Assembly: GCA_902766125.1 (NCBI GenBank)
Contig: CACXCG010000041.1
Span: forward strand, 1-48,909
DNA: 48,909 bases
Direction of reading: 5' to 3'
Origin: an uncultured Spirochaetaceae bacterium
GTDB taxonomy: Bacteria; Spirochaetota; Spirochaetia; Treponematales; Treponemataceae
The position numbers and the translations under genes were made by a program. The notes below the pieces were generated by a model. That model was not told the DNA's origin and did no database searches. It saw only the letters and a program-made list of their open reading frames with translations. Shown one piece after another: positions 41,404-48,909 of the stretch. Positions within the stretch are counted from its first letter, which is position 1. Each line of letters begins with the position of its first letter.

Positions 41404-42137
41404 TGCCCATTATAACCGCCCGTGACCTTTCGTTAGGATATGCAGCAAAGACTGTCGTTTCGCACGTTTCGTTTACCGTTAACGAAGGGGACTTTCTGTG
41501 CATTGTAGGACATAACGGTGCCGGTAAGACTACACTGTTACGCACTCTTTTAGGATTACAGCAGCCGCTTTCGGGAACACTCATCAAAGGTGACGGTCAG
41601 AAAATCCGCACAGGATATGTTCCCCAGCAGACAGCCTTACAGAAAGACTTTCCTGCATCAGTTAAAGAAATTGTACGCTCAGGCTTTCAGGCGTCAAAAC
41701 AGTTCTTGCCGTTTTATTCAGTTCAGCAGAAACATATTGCACATCAGACACTGCGCCAGATGCACATGATTGAATTTGAAAACAAATGCTACCGTGAACT
41801 TTCCGGCGGACAGCAGCAGCGGGTATTGCTTGCGCGTGCCTTATGTGCCACAAAGCCTGTTTCAAAAACAGACAGTGCAAAACCGCTTCTGATGCTTGAC
41901 GAACCGACTGCCGCCCTTGACCCCGAAGCCACTGCAGAACTTGCAGAACTTTTGCAGAAGCTTAACCGCACGCAGAACACAACCGTCATCATGATTACGC
42001 ACGACATTCAGCTTGCACTGTCGCTTGCAACACACATACTGCACGTTTCAGACAATTCGTTTTTGGGAACCGCAGAAGACTATCGTAAGAGCGACCTGTT
42101 TGCGCTTTTTGCAAAGGAGGAAAACCTTCATGCGTGA
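41403..42137 (+). CDS. znuC: Metal ABC transporter ATP-binding protein
   Basis: The 244-residue ATPase drives metal import across the inner membrane. Walker A is GHNGAGKTTL, the signature is LSGGQQQRV, and Walker B is LLMLDEPTA, followed by the switch His in ITHD. A short insert lies between signature and Walker B (around residues 155-165). Similar proteins serve zinc or manganese uptake; zinc is preferred here only from the Fur-family neighbour. It overlaps the fur and znuB genes at both ends. Confidence 0.9.
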   Translation: MPIITARDLSLGYAAKTVVSHVSFTVNEGDFLCIVGHNGAGKTTLLRTLLGLQQPLSGTLIKGDGQKIRTGYVPQQTALQKDFPASVKEIVRSGFQASKQFLPFYSVQQKHIAHQTLRQMHMIEFENKCYRELSGGQQQRVLLARALCATKPVSKTDSAKPLLMLDEPTAALDPEATAELAELLQKLNRTQNTTVIMITHDIQLALSLATHILHVSDNSFLGTAEDYRKSDLFALFAKEENLHA

Positions 42138-42972
42138 AATGCTTACTCAGCTTGCATACTATCTTTCCATGCCGTTTGTACGCAATGCACTTATTGTCGG
42201 TGTACTGATTTCCCTGTGTTCTTCGCTTCTGGGAGTAACGCTTGTGTTAAAGCGGCTGTCTTACATAGGTGACGGACTGTCTCATGTTGCCTTCGGAGCA
42301 CTTGCCGTTGCCGCAGTCTTAAGCCTTTCCAACTCCATGATTGTCGTGCTTCCGGTAACAGTAATAACTGCAATACTGCTTTTGCAGACCGGACAGAATA
42401 CATCCATCAAAGGTGACGCTTCCATTGCAATGCTTTCGGTAGGTTCTTTGGCAGTGGGATATCTTCTGATGAATGTCTTTTCCACTTCTTCCAATGTTTC
42501 GGGCGATGTCTGTACCACGCTGTTTGGTTCAACATCGATTCTTACGCTGTCTTCAAAAGAAGTAACGCTGTGCATGGTTCTGTCGGCAGTAGTTATTGTT
42601 GCCTTTGTACTGTGCTACAACAAACTGTTTGCCGTAACCTTTGACGAAGATTTTTCCAAAGCAACCGGCCTTAACGTAAAACTGTTTAATGTGTGCATTG
42701 CAACCATAATCGCGGTCATCATCGTGCTTGCCATGAACTTAGTCGGCTCCCTTCTGATTTCTGCGCTGGTCATCTTCCCTGCACTATCAGCCATGAGAGT
42801 ATGCAAGTCGTTTCTTTCGGTAACCGTCTGTGCTGCAATTCTTTCTACCTGCAATGCATTTACCGGAATGATTATTTCTATTCTTGCGGGAACACCAGTA
42901 GGCTCTACCATCGTTGCAGTAAACCTGATTCTGTTTGTGGTGTTCTTTATCATCGGAAAAATTAAGGCATAA
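42130..42972 (+). CDS. znuB: Metal ABC transporter permease
   Basis: The 280-residue membrane protein has about 8 to 9 hydrophobic segments and belongs to the ABC-3 family. Typical stretches include LVLKRLSYIGDGLSHVAFGA and MNLVGSLLISALVIFPALSA. The ATG at 42130 lies in the end of znuC (8-base overlap) with AAAGGAGG upstream. The substrate-binding protein ZnuA, needed for uptake, is not in this operon and must be encoded elsewhere. Confidence 0.9.
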   Translation: MREMLTQLAYYLSMPFVRNALIVGVLISLCSSLLGVTLVLKRLSYIGDGLSHVAFGALAVAAVLSLSNSMIVVLPVTVITAILLLQTGQNTSIKGDASIAMLSVGSLAVGYLLMNVFSTSSNVSGDVCTTLFGSTSILTLSSKEVTLCMVLSAVVIVAFVLCYNKLFAVTFDEDFSKATGLNVKLFNVCIATIIAVIIVLAMNLVGSLLISALVIFPALSAMRVCKSFLSVTVCAAILSTCNAFTGMIISILAGTPVGSTIVAVNLILFVVFFIIGKIKA

Positions 42973-43005
42973 AAAAAACCGCCTCCGTGTGGAAGCGGTC
43001 TTTGT
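42971..43005. terminator. Terminator between znuB and the HU gene
   Basis: ACCGC-C-TCC and GGA-A-GCGGT form a stem around GTGT. On the minus strand a run of eight T follows, which suits HU; on the plus strand the T tail is short but may still serve znuB. Confidence 0.8.
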
Positions 43006-43019
43006 TCAAGCAGAATGAT

Positions 43020-43298
43020 TTATTTCTTGTTGACGCTGTCTTTCAGAGCTTTACCAGCCTTGAACTTCGGTGTCTTTGCAGCGGCGATCTTGATTGTTTC
43101 GCCAGTCTTGGGGTTGCGTCCAGTGCGGGCTGCGCGCTTTCCAACTCCGAATGTACCAAATCCGATCAGCTGTACTTCGTGACCCTTTGACAATTCCTTC
43201 GTCACAACTTCGATGAAGGACTTCACTGCTGCTTCTGTATCTTTCTTAGAAAGACCAGTGTTTTTTGCGATTGCGTCTACCAATTCTACTTTGTTCAT
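43020..43298 (-). CDS. hup: DNA-binding protein HU
   Basis: The 92-residue protein is a standard HU/IHF-type nucleoid protein: [25 protein letters not shown] at the start, then [26 protein letters not shown] for the DNA-binding arms, where the Pro that enters the DNA minor groove is present. It bends and packs DNA as a dimer. GGAG lies before the ATG. It is a single-gene unit. Confidence 0.95.
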   Translation of the reverse strand: MNKVELVDAIAKNTGLSKKDTEAAVKSFIEVVTKELSKGHEVQLIGFGTFGVGKRAARTGRNPKTGETIKIAAAKTPKFKAGKALKDSVNKK

Positions 43299-43358
43299 AG
43301 TTAGAATTCACTCCATAATTGATTTTTTTGATTCCCACCCAATGCTGAAAATCACCTC

Positions 43359-43387
43359 ATTATAGCGTACCTAGCACGGTTTTACAA
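43359..43387 (-). promoter_or_regulatory. Promoter of the HU gene
   Basis: Reading leftward, TTGTAA at 43387-43382, 17 bases and the consensus TATAAT at 43364-43359 are seen, which fits a highly expressed gene. The leader is about 55 bases. Confidence 0.75.
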
Positions 43388-43439
43388 GGGTTTTTGCCGT
43401 TTTTGAACGATTTGCCAGATTTCAGAATTTGCCTCTATC

Positions 43440-43468
43440 TTGTATAAATATGCATTTTTTTGTATACT
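43440..43468 (+). promoter_or_regulatory. Promoter of argR, with a possible ARG box in the spacer
   Basis: TTGTAT at 43440-43445 and TATACT at 43463-43468 are 17 bases apart. The spacer holds TGTATAAATATGCA (43441-43454), partly symmetric and similar in plan to ArgR sites, which would allow self-control. The ARG box part is weak. Confidence 0.6.
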
Positions 43469-43487
43469 GCAAGACAAGGAATCCGCC

Positions 43488-43958
43488 GTGAAAGAACGTC
43501 TTATCCGTCTTAAAACTGTCCGAAAGCTCATCAAAAACAACCGCATCGAAAGCCAGGAAGATTTACTGGGGCATCTGCAGCAGGAAGGCTTTGAAGTTAC
43601 CCAGGCCACCCTTTCGCGTGACTTAAAGCTTTTGAAAGTCGGAAAAGTAAGCGACGGTCATTCCGGTTACGTGTACACCCTGCCCGACGAAGATGAACGG
43701 CGCGAAAACGAACAGATTTACATTCAGGACATTCTGCGCGGCTACGTAAGCATAGACTACAGCGGTAACATTGTTGTCATAAAAACCTTTGGCGGACACG
43801 CAGACGCAGTTTCAAACGCACTCGATGCACTTAATTTTGACGAAGTGCTGGGAACCGTTGCCGGTGACAACTGTATTTTTGCCTGCCTTAAAGAAGGCGT
43901 AAGCGGAGAGCAGTTTCTTTCTATACTCAAAGACCGCATCCCCGAAATTGAAGTATAG
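43488..43958 (+). CDS. argR: Arginine repressor ArgR
   Basis: With a GTG start at 43488 the product has 156 residues, the normal ArgR length. The N-terminal winged helix is seen as VRKLIKNNRIESQEDLLGHLQQEGF and VTQATLSRDLKLL, and the C-terminal hexamer and arginine-binding domain ends with GTVAGDNCIFACLKE, where the GTxAGDDT motif is slightly altered (Asn-Cys). GGAATCC is a weak ribosome binding site. Its targets should include argJBD at 20031-23395. Confidence 0.93.
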   Translation: MKERLIRLKTVRKLIKNNRIESQEDLLGHLQQEGFEVTQATLSRDLKLLKVGKVSDGHSGYVYTLPDEDERRENEQIYIQDILRGYVSIDYSGNIVVIKTFGGHADAVSNALDALNFDEVLGTVAGDNCIFACLKEGVSGEQFLSILKDRIPEIEV

Positions 43959-43978
43959 CACAAAGCACACTCATCTGA

Positions 43979-43984
43979 TATACT
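43979..43984 (+). promoter_or_regulatory. Probable -10 element of pgi
   Basis: TATACT stands about 34 bases before the pgi ATG. No convincing -35 is seen at 17 bases, so read-through from argR may contribute. Confidence 0.4.
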
Positions 43985-44018
43985 GATGGGCGAAATCAAC
44001 ATATTCAAAGAGGCATAT

Positions 44019-45617
44019 ATGGCATCTATTTCCTGGAACAACCTGAACAAACTTGAAAGCTTTAAAAAGCTCAAGGAATGTAAGAACCCCGTTTCTGTAG
44101 CAAAGGCACTGAGCGGAGCATCAGGAGCAAAACGCGTTGCAGAATTTTCTATTCCCATGGGAAAAGATTCTGACGGACTTGTGTACAACTATGCAGCAAA
44201 GCAGGTAGACAAATCCGTTCTGTCAGCATTCAAATCACTTACAAAAGAAGCACAGCTGCTTGAAAAATTTGAAGCACTGTATAACGGAGATGTAATCAAC
44301 ACCGGAGAAAAACGCATGGTACTGCATCACCTTACCCGCGGACAGCTGGGAAACGCAGTAAATGCAGACGGTGTAAACAAACGCACCTTCTACGAAGCAC
44401 AGCGCAAGGCAATCAAAGAGTTTGCAGATAAAGTTCACTCAGGTGCACTCAAAAACGAAAAGGGCGAAAAATACACCACCGTATGTCAGATTGGTATCGG
44501 CGGTTCAGATTTAGGTCCCCGCGCACTGTATCTTGCACTTGAAAACTGGGCAAAGGCAAACAAAAAGTTCAACATGGATGCACACTTTATTTCAAATGTT
44601 GATCCCGATGATGCCGCAGCAGTTCTTGATTCACTTGATATTGCAAAAACAATTTTTGTCCTGGTTTCTAAAAGCGGAACAACACTCGAAACGCTGACCA
44701 ACGAATCATTTGTAAAGAGCTACCTCAAAAAAGCAGGACTTACTGCTTCAAAGCACATGATAGCCGTAACCAGCGAAACAAGCCCTCTTGCTTCAAACCC
44801 CGACTACATGGCTGCATTCTTCATGGATGATTTTATTGGCGGACGTTACTCTTCTACCTCTGCAGTAGGTGGAGCAATTTTAAGTCTTGCCTTTACTCCC
44901 GAAGTATTTGCAGACATTCTGTCAGGAGCCGCAGCAGAAGATGCACGCGCTAAGGAAAAGGACATTACTAAAAACCCCGCACTGATGGATGCACTGATTG
45001 GTGTGTATGAACGCAATGTGTTAGGTTTCCCCAGCACCGCAATTCTTCCGTACTCACAGGCACTGTCACGCTTCCCTGCACACCTGCAGCAGCTTGATAT
45101 GGAATCAAACGGAAAGAGCGTTAACCGCTTTGGCAAAAAGATAAACTATGTAACCGGACCGGTTATCTTTGGTGAACCCGGAACAAACGGACAGCATTCC
45201 TTCTATCAGCTTCTGCATCAGGGAACAAATGTAATTCCGCTGCAGTTCATTGCATTCCAGAAAAGCCAGTGTGGAAAAGACGTAAACATTCAGGGCTCAA
45301 CCAGCCAGACAAAACTGTCTGCTAACGTTGTAGCACAGATTATTGCCTTTGCCTGCGGAAAGAGCGACGCTAACCCCAATAAATCATTTGCCGGCGAACG
45401 TCCCTCAAGCCTTATCTATGCAAAGACACTCAATCCTTCAACACTGGGAGCACTGCTTGCCCACTACGAAAACAAAGTTATGTTCCAGGGATTTGTATGG
45501 AACGTAAACAGCTTTGACCAGGAAGGCGTGCAGTTAGGAAAAGTCCTTGCAAAGACAGTTCTTAGCGGAAAGATGGACGGTGCCCTTAAGGCATACGCAG
45601 ACCTGCTGATTAAATAG
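44019..45617 (+). CDS. pgi: Glucose-6-phosphate isomerase
   Basis: The 532-residue enzyme interconverts glucose 6-phosphate and fructose 6-phosphate in glycolysis. The family marks are IGIGGSDLGPRALY, VLVSKSGTTLETL, and GGRYSSTSAVG (signature with the substrate-binding Ser and Arg), then GEPGTNGQHSFYQLLHQGT with the catalytic Glu and His. The start at 44019 has AAAGAGG upstream; an ATG at 43986 within the promoter is less likely. A terminator follows. Confidence 0.96.
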   Translation: MASISWNNLNKLESFKKLKECKNPVSVAKALSGASGAKRVAEFSIPMGKDSDGLVYNYAAKQVDKSVLSAFKSLTKEAQLLEKFEALYNGDVINTGEKRMVLHHLTRGQLGNAVNADGVNKRTFYEAQRKAIKEFADKVHSGALKNEKGEKYTTVCQIGIGGSDLGPRALYLALENWAKANKKFNMDAHFISNVDPDDAAAVLDSLDIAKTIFVLVSKSGTTLETLTNESFVKSYLKKAGLTASKHMIAVTSETSPLASNPDYMAAFFMDDFIGGRYSSTSAVGGAILSLAFTPEVFADILSGAAAEDARAKEKDITKNPALMDALIGVYERNVLGFPSTAILPYSQALSRFPAHLQQLDMESNGKSVNRFGKKINYVTGPVIFGEPGTNGQHSFYQLLHQGTNVIPLQFIAFQKSQCGKDVNIQGSTSQTKLSANVVAQIIAFACGKSDANPNKSFAGERPSSLIYAKTLNPSTLGALLAHYENKVMFQGFVWNVNSFDQEGVQLGKVLAKTVLSGKMDGALKAYADLLIK

Positions 45618-45644
45618 ACGGTAAGTCAGAAATACCAACAGAAG

Positions 45645-45674
45645 GCAGTCATGGAAACATGGCTGCTTTTTTTT
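45645..45674 (+). terminator. Intrinsic terminator of pgi
   Basis: GCAGTCATG and CATGGCTGC pair around GAAA and are followed by eight T. The tail is one-sided, so it serves pgi and not the opposing tatD gene. Confidence 0.9.
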
Positions 45675-46557
45675 ACAGCTTAAACAGTTTTTCGCAGTTT
45701 TTGTCTACAATGCGGCACAGTTGCTGTGTGGTTATGTTGCGCTTTGCAGAAATAAACTCATACGTGTAGTGAATGTTAAGCGGTGTGTTTGTTTCGCCAC
45801 GAAGCGGAACGGGTGCAAGATACGGTGCATCGGTTTCCAGAAGCAGGCGGTCATCAGGAACAAAGCGTAACAGTTCTTCCATTTCGTACAGTTTGTTTTT
45901 CTTGGTATAGGTTACTGCTCCTCCAAAGGCAAGATACCAGCCGCGGTCCAGGAAAGCACGGGCTTCGTCTATGCCATACGAAAAGCAGTGGATGATACCG
46001 CGGTCATAGCGCATGTTCTTAATACAGTCCAGCGTATCTTCAAAAGCATCACGGCTGTGCACAATGACAGGAAGATTCATTTTTTTTGCAAGTTCAATCT
46101 GCATCTGAAACAGTTCGCGTTCACCTTCAAACGTGTCATCATCAAAATCATTTTCATCGCGCTCATCGGCATTAGATGGATTCCAGTGATGATCCAAACC
46201 GCACTCACCTATTGCAGCAATTTTTTTTGCAAAGCGTTCACCGCCGGCAGTTGCATCTGCAATCTGTTCTTCCAGAGTTTCCATTGCAGACCAGCGGTCA
46301 TGGATTTCATCAACATCAGGCCAGATTCCCGCAGTAAAATACAAAAATTTTTCTGCCATAGCACGGGTTGTTTTATCATCAATTGAATCAAGACTTTCTG
46401 CCATGTGCAGAAGTCGGCCTTCCAGATCATCGCAGCGCACACCGATATCAAGTGCAAACACAGGACGGGAGTTAACCATATCCGAAAGAATCTGCGCACC
46501 AGTCTCAGGGTCGTTGTCTGTTAATTTCTGAAAGTGAAAGTGTGTGTCTGAATACAT
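45673..46557 (-). CDS. tatD: TatD-family metal-dependent deoxyribonuclease
   Basis: The 294-residue protein has the TatD metal site in order: DTHFHF at the start, Glu in GECGLDHHW, His in VIVHSRDAFED, His in IIHCFSYG, and Asp in LLETDAPYLAP. Members remove nucleotides from damaged or stray DNA, and some act on RNA or D-tyrosyl-tRNA. The start at 46557 (MYSDTHF) is chosen because longer frames run into the tRNA gene; AAGGCGGTG precedes it. It is probably transcribed together with the tRNA-Leu gene 28 bases upstream. Confidence 0.93.
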   Translation of the reverse strand: MYSDTHFHFQKLTDNDPETGAQILSDMVNSRPVFALDIGVRCDDLEGRLLHMAESLDSIDDKTTRAMAEKFLYFTAGIWPDVDEIHDRWSAMETLEEQIADATAGGERFAKKIAAIGECGLDHHWNPSNADERDENDFDDDTFEGERELFQMQIELAKKMNLPVIVHSRDAFEDTLDCIKNMRYDRGIIHCFSYGIDEARAFLDRGWYLAFGGAVTYTKKNKLYEMEELLRFVPDDRLLLETDAPYLAPVPLRGETNTPLNIHYTYEFISAKRNITTQQLCRIVDKNCEKLFKL

Positions 46558-46584
46558 AGGGCACCGCCTTTTAAAGACAAAAAA

Positions 46585-46670
46585 TGCCGAGCACCGGAAT
46601 CGAACCGGCACAGCTGTTTCCAGCCGAGGGATTTTAAGTCCCTTGTGTCTACCAATTCCACCAGCTCGGC
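46585..46670 (-). tRNA. tRNA-Leu (anticodon UAA)
   Basis: Reading leftward, a 7-base acceptor stem GCCGAGC pairs with GCTCGGC. The D arm has TGGTGGAATTGGTAGACAC, the anticodon stem is GGGAC/ATCCC with TAA in the loop ACTTAAAAT, a long variable arm typical of Leu follows (CGGCTGGAAACAGCTG), and the T arm has GGTTCGAATCC. The base after the stem is A. CCA is not encoded and must be added by an enzyme. Confidence 0.97.
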
Positions 46671-46679
46671 ATGGCACTC

Positions 46680-46708
46680 ACTATATAGGATTTTTGTGTT
46701 TTTTGCAA
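46680..46708 (-). promoter_or_regulatory. Promoter of tRNA-Leu (and probably tatD)
   Basis: Reading leftward, TTGCAA at 46708-46703, 17 bases and TATAGT at 46685-46680 are seen; transcription should start a few bases before the tRNA 5' end. Confidence 0.75.
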
Positions 46709-46722
46709 GAAGTAACGAAATT

Positions 46723-47214
46723 TTATTTTATCTGACTGTACAGTTCGCTCAGCGTATTGCGCCAGGGGGCATGCTGTTCTTTTGATTCCCAGTCGATAAT
46801 TTTCTTGATGCTAAAGTGTTTCTGGTCGCGTTCAAAGGAAACAACTCCAAAGCGTCCCTGCCCTATGTACACAATTTTTTCACCGTTGGCAAGCGTTTCA
46901 CTCTGCGACAGAATGTCAAGCGCACAGTCAAAGTGCATGGGCTCACCGGTTGTCTTGTCGGGAATTGCAGAAGTCAAATCATCAACAGGCTGACCGCACT
47001 TGGGACACACGCATTTATTCTGATCCTTAAAGACGCGGATTGCATCGTTTTCTTCCTGAATCTGTTCTGCACTCACCATAACCGATTTAGACGGGCGGAA
47101 CAAAGATTTATGCGGCAACAGCGTATTCTGCTCGTTGCGGGATGAACGGTTTTTCTGATTATTTTGACGAGAATTCTGATTTGAATGTCTACGTGAATGT
47201 CTGTCTCTACTCAT
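46723..47214 (-). CDS. Small protein with CxxC/HxxC zinc site, unknown function
   Basis: The 163-residue product starts with a long basic, polar stretch (residues 1-30, rich in Arg, Asn, Ser and Gln) that looks unfolded and suited to bind nucleic acid. Residues 70-73 (CPKC) and 94-97 (HFDC) form a likely zinc site. The C-terminal part (about 105-163) has IVYIGQGRFGVVSFE and ends in a helix. I know this type only as a conserved treponemal hypothetical. TATACT ends 6 bases before the ATG, so it is expressed from a leaderless-type promoter. It is divergent from htpG. Confidence 0.75.
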   Translation of the reverse strand: MSRDRHSRRHSNQNSRQNNQKNRSSRNEQNTLLPHKSLFRPSKSVMVSAEQIQEENDAIRVFKDQNKCVCPKCGQPVDDLTSAIPDKTTGEPMHFDCALDILSQSETLANGEKIVYIGQGRFGVVSFERDQKHFSIKKIIDWESKEQHAPWRNTLSELYSQIK

Positions 47215-47226
47215 GCCTTCAGTATA
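47215..47226 (-). promoter_or_regulatory. -10 element of the zinc-site protein gene, leaderless arrangement
   Basis: Reading leftward, TATACT at 47226-47221 is followed by GAAGGC and then the ATG. No clear -35 is seen. Confidence 0.55.
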
Positions 47227-47256
47227 TCACGGAGTACATAAAAATTCTATAATTTC

Positions 47257-47285
47257 TTGCCGATTTGATTTTTTTTTCTTATATT
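47257..47285 (+). promoter_or_regulatory. Promoter of htpG
   Basis: TTGCCG at 47257-47262 and TATATT at 47280-47285 are 17 bases apart. The leader of about 27 bases holds AAGAAGG before the ATG at 47318. No heat-shock operator is recognised. Confidence 0.65.
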
Positions 47286-47317
47286 TAATGTACAACAACA
47301 TAGAAAGAAGGTATATC

Positions 47318-48909
47318 ATGGCAACCCATCAGTTTCAGACAGAAGTCAATCAGCTTTTAAAACTGATTATCCACTCAATGTATTCTAACAAAGACATCTT
47401 TTTACGCGAAATTGTTTCAAACGCATCAGATGCCCTGGACAAGCTTAAGTATCTGACCGTAAGCAATGACGCCTACAAGAGCCTGTCTTTTACCCCGCGT
47501 ATTGACATTACATTTGACGAGTCAAAAAATATTCTGACGGTTCAGGACTGCGGTATCGGTATGGACGAAAAAGACCTGAACGACAACCTGGGAACCATTG
47601 CCCGCTCAGGTACCAAAGCATTCATTGAACAGCTTTCTGCAAGCGGCAACAACAATTCAGATTTAATCGGTCAGTTTGGTGTTGGTTTTTACAGCGCCTT
47701 CATGGCAGCAAGCAAGATTGATGTGTACACCCGTAAGGCAGGCGGCGACGGAAAAGCCTGGCACTGGTCAAGCGACGGAACTAATTCTTACGACATTGAA
47801 GAACTGAATACCTCTGGCGAAGAAGCAAAAAAATACGGATTCGACAAAACCGAAACCGTAGGTTCTGCAATTGAAATTCACTTAAACGATGACAGCAAAG
47901 ATTATGCAAGCCGCTGGAAGATTGACGAACTGATCAAAAAATATTCTAACCACATTGCATTCCCCATCTACCTGCACTACACACAGAACAAATACGACAA
48001 AGACGGAAAACCAGAAGGAACCGAAAGCAAAGTTGAACAGGTTAACAGTGCAAGTGCCCTGTGGAAAAAATCAAAGAGCGAACTTAAAAAAGAAGACTAC
48101 AACGAATTCTACAAAGTTATCAGTCACGACGGAACAGATCCGCTTATGCACATTCACACACATGCAGAAGGAACTCAGGAATACACCACACTGTTCTATG
48201 TTCCGCAGACCGCTCCGTTTGACATGTACAATGCTGACTATAAAAGCGGCGTAAAGCTGTATGTTAAGCGCGTATTCATTACCGACGATGACCGTGAACT
48301 GCTGCCCTCTTACTTACGCTTTGTTCGTGGTGTCATTGACAGCGAAGACCTGCCGTTAAACGTAAGCCGCGAAATTCTGCAGCAGAACCGCATCCTCGAA
48401 ACAATCAAAACACAATCAGTCAAAAAGCTTCTGGGTGAATTCAAAAAGCTGGGAGAAGATGCAGACAAAGCACGCAAGGCAGAAAATCCCACTGACGAAG
48501 AAAAAGCAAAGATTGAACAGTGGAACACATTTGTAAAGAATTACAACCGCCCGTTAAAAGAAGGACTGTATTCTGATTTTGCAAACCGTGACGAAATTGC
48601 TGCAACCATCAGATTTAAGAGTACTGACGAAAGCGGTAACGGAGACGGAAAGTGGACAAGTCTTGCTGATTATGTAGAACGCATGAAGGATGATCAGAAG
48701 GCAATCTACTACATCACCGGTAACGACGAAAAGAATCTGCGCGAATCTCCGCTTCTGGAAGCATACAAGAACAAGGGCTTTGAGGTCCTGATCATGGCGG
48801 ATGAGATTGACAACATCGTAATCCCAAGCTTCGGAAAATACAAGGACTTTGATCTTAAGGCCGTTAACCGTGCAGGAAGCGATGAAGAGCTCGGTATTGA
48901 CAAGGACGA
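47318..48909 (+). CDS. htpG: Chaperone HtpG (Hsp90), cut by the window end
   Basis: The frame runs from ATG 47318 to the window end without a stop, giving about 530 residues of an expected 620-650. The N-terminal ATPase domain shows LLKLIIHSMYSNKDIFLREI, NASDALDKLKY, QDCGIGMD and the lid stretch GTIARSGTKAF followed by GQFGVGFYSAF. The middle domain with LPLNVSREILQ, including the catalytic-loop Arg, is present; the C-terminal dimer domain is mostly beyond the edge. HtpG helps remodel client proteins with other chaperones. AAGAAGG precedes the start. Confidence 0.97.
   Translation, partial: MATHQFQTEVNQLLKLIIHSMYSNKDIFLREIVSNASDALDKLKYLTVSNDAYKSLSFTPRIDITFDESKNILTVQDCGIGMDEKDLNDNLGTIARSGTKAFIEQLSASGNNNSDLIGQFGVGFYSAFMAASKIDVYTRKAGGDGKAWHWSSDGTNSYDIEELNTSGEEAKKYGFDKTETVGSAIEIHLNDDSKDYASRWKIDELIKKYSNHIAFPIYLHYTQNKYDKDGKPEGTESKVEQVNSASALWKKSKSELKKEDYNEFYKVISHDGTDPLMHIHTHAEGTQEYTTLFYVPQTAPFDMYNADYKSGVKLYVKRVFITDDDRELLPSYLRFVRGVIDSEDLPLNVSREILQQNRILETIKTQSVKKLLGEFKKLGEDADKARKAENPTDEEKAKIEQWNTFVKNYNRPLKEGLYSDFANRDEIAATIRFKSTDESGNGDGKWTSLADYVERMKDDQKAIYYITGNDEKNLRESPLLEAYKNKGFEVLIMADEIDNIVIPSFGKYKDFDLKAVNRAGSDEELGIDKD

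Noticed and set aside
45673..46677. Longer TatD frame starting at 46677
   Set aside because: Its first 40 codons lie across the tRNA-Leu gene.
1..48909. Insertion sequences, prophage genes, CRISPR arrays, rRNA genes or replication origin
   Set aside because: No transposase, integrase, phage structural gene, repeat-spacer array, rRNA segment or DnaA-box cluster was seen on either strand.

Overview
The window looks like chromosomal DNA of a spirochaete, most likely a Treponema of the gut, rumen or oral type. This is an inference. It rests on the gene set: HPr with its kinase HprK and no other PTS gene beside them, a groEL gene alone without groES, Treponema-style lipoproteins and outer-membrane proteins, a complete-looking arginine and aromatic amino-acid capacity, and plant-type glycan use. 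GC content is moderate. No insertion sequence, prophage, CRISPR array or rRNA is visible. Genes are dense on both strands and no gap without a gene exceeds 300 bases.

Layout. 1-3.1 kb: the 5' end of a probable restriction-modification gene, a membrane-anchored protein of unknown role, a secreted non-specific nuclease and a beta-helix lipoprotein. 3.2-6.1 kb: operon hprK-ptsH-lexA-holA. 6.2-8.0 kb: rubredoxin, a methyltransferase and an outer-membrane protein. 8.1-11.1 kb: a membrane protein joined to an SGNH-like domain, and a two-component system. 11.1-17.7 kb: groEL, then aroF-tyrA-M16 peptidase. 17.8-23.4 kb: a lipoprotein, then argJ-argB-argD with a membrane-anchored protein at the end. 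23.5-30.1 kb: a five-gene operon of alpha-galactosidase, an MGDG-synthase/GT28-like glycosyltransferase, a TetR regulator, a GPH sugar symporter and an RluA enzyme. 30.3-32.7 kb: an alcohol dehydrogenase remnant, M28 peptidase, RRM protein and adenosine deaminase. 32.8-36.8 kb: gltX and a GH2 glycosidase. 36.8-43.0 kb: transglutaminase-like protein, thioesterase, short-chain dehydrogenase, OmpA-like protein, and a Fur-family regulator with znuC-znuB. 43.0-48.9 kb: HU, argR, pgi, tatD, tRNA-Leu, a small zinc-site protein and htpG (cut by the window end).

Regulation can be read unusually well. Many promoters have the form TTGnnn-17 bp-TAnacT. In eleven transcription units the -10 hexamer (mostly TATACT) ends only 6 to 9 bases before the start codon and no ribosome binding site is present, so these mRNAs should be leaderless or nearly so. 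Genes inside operons instead carry ordinary GGAGG-type sites. Two operators stand out: a perfect 17-bp palindrome on the -10 of the alpha-galactosidase operon, which also encodes a TetR regulator, and a near-perfect Fur-type 7-1-7 box at the start of the Fur-znuCB operon.

The best candidates for something not yet described are the glycosidase-glycosyltransferase-TetR-symporter operon, the membrane/SGNH-like fusion with a strong internal translation start, and the widespread leaderless expression.
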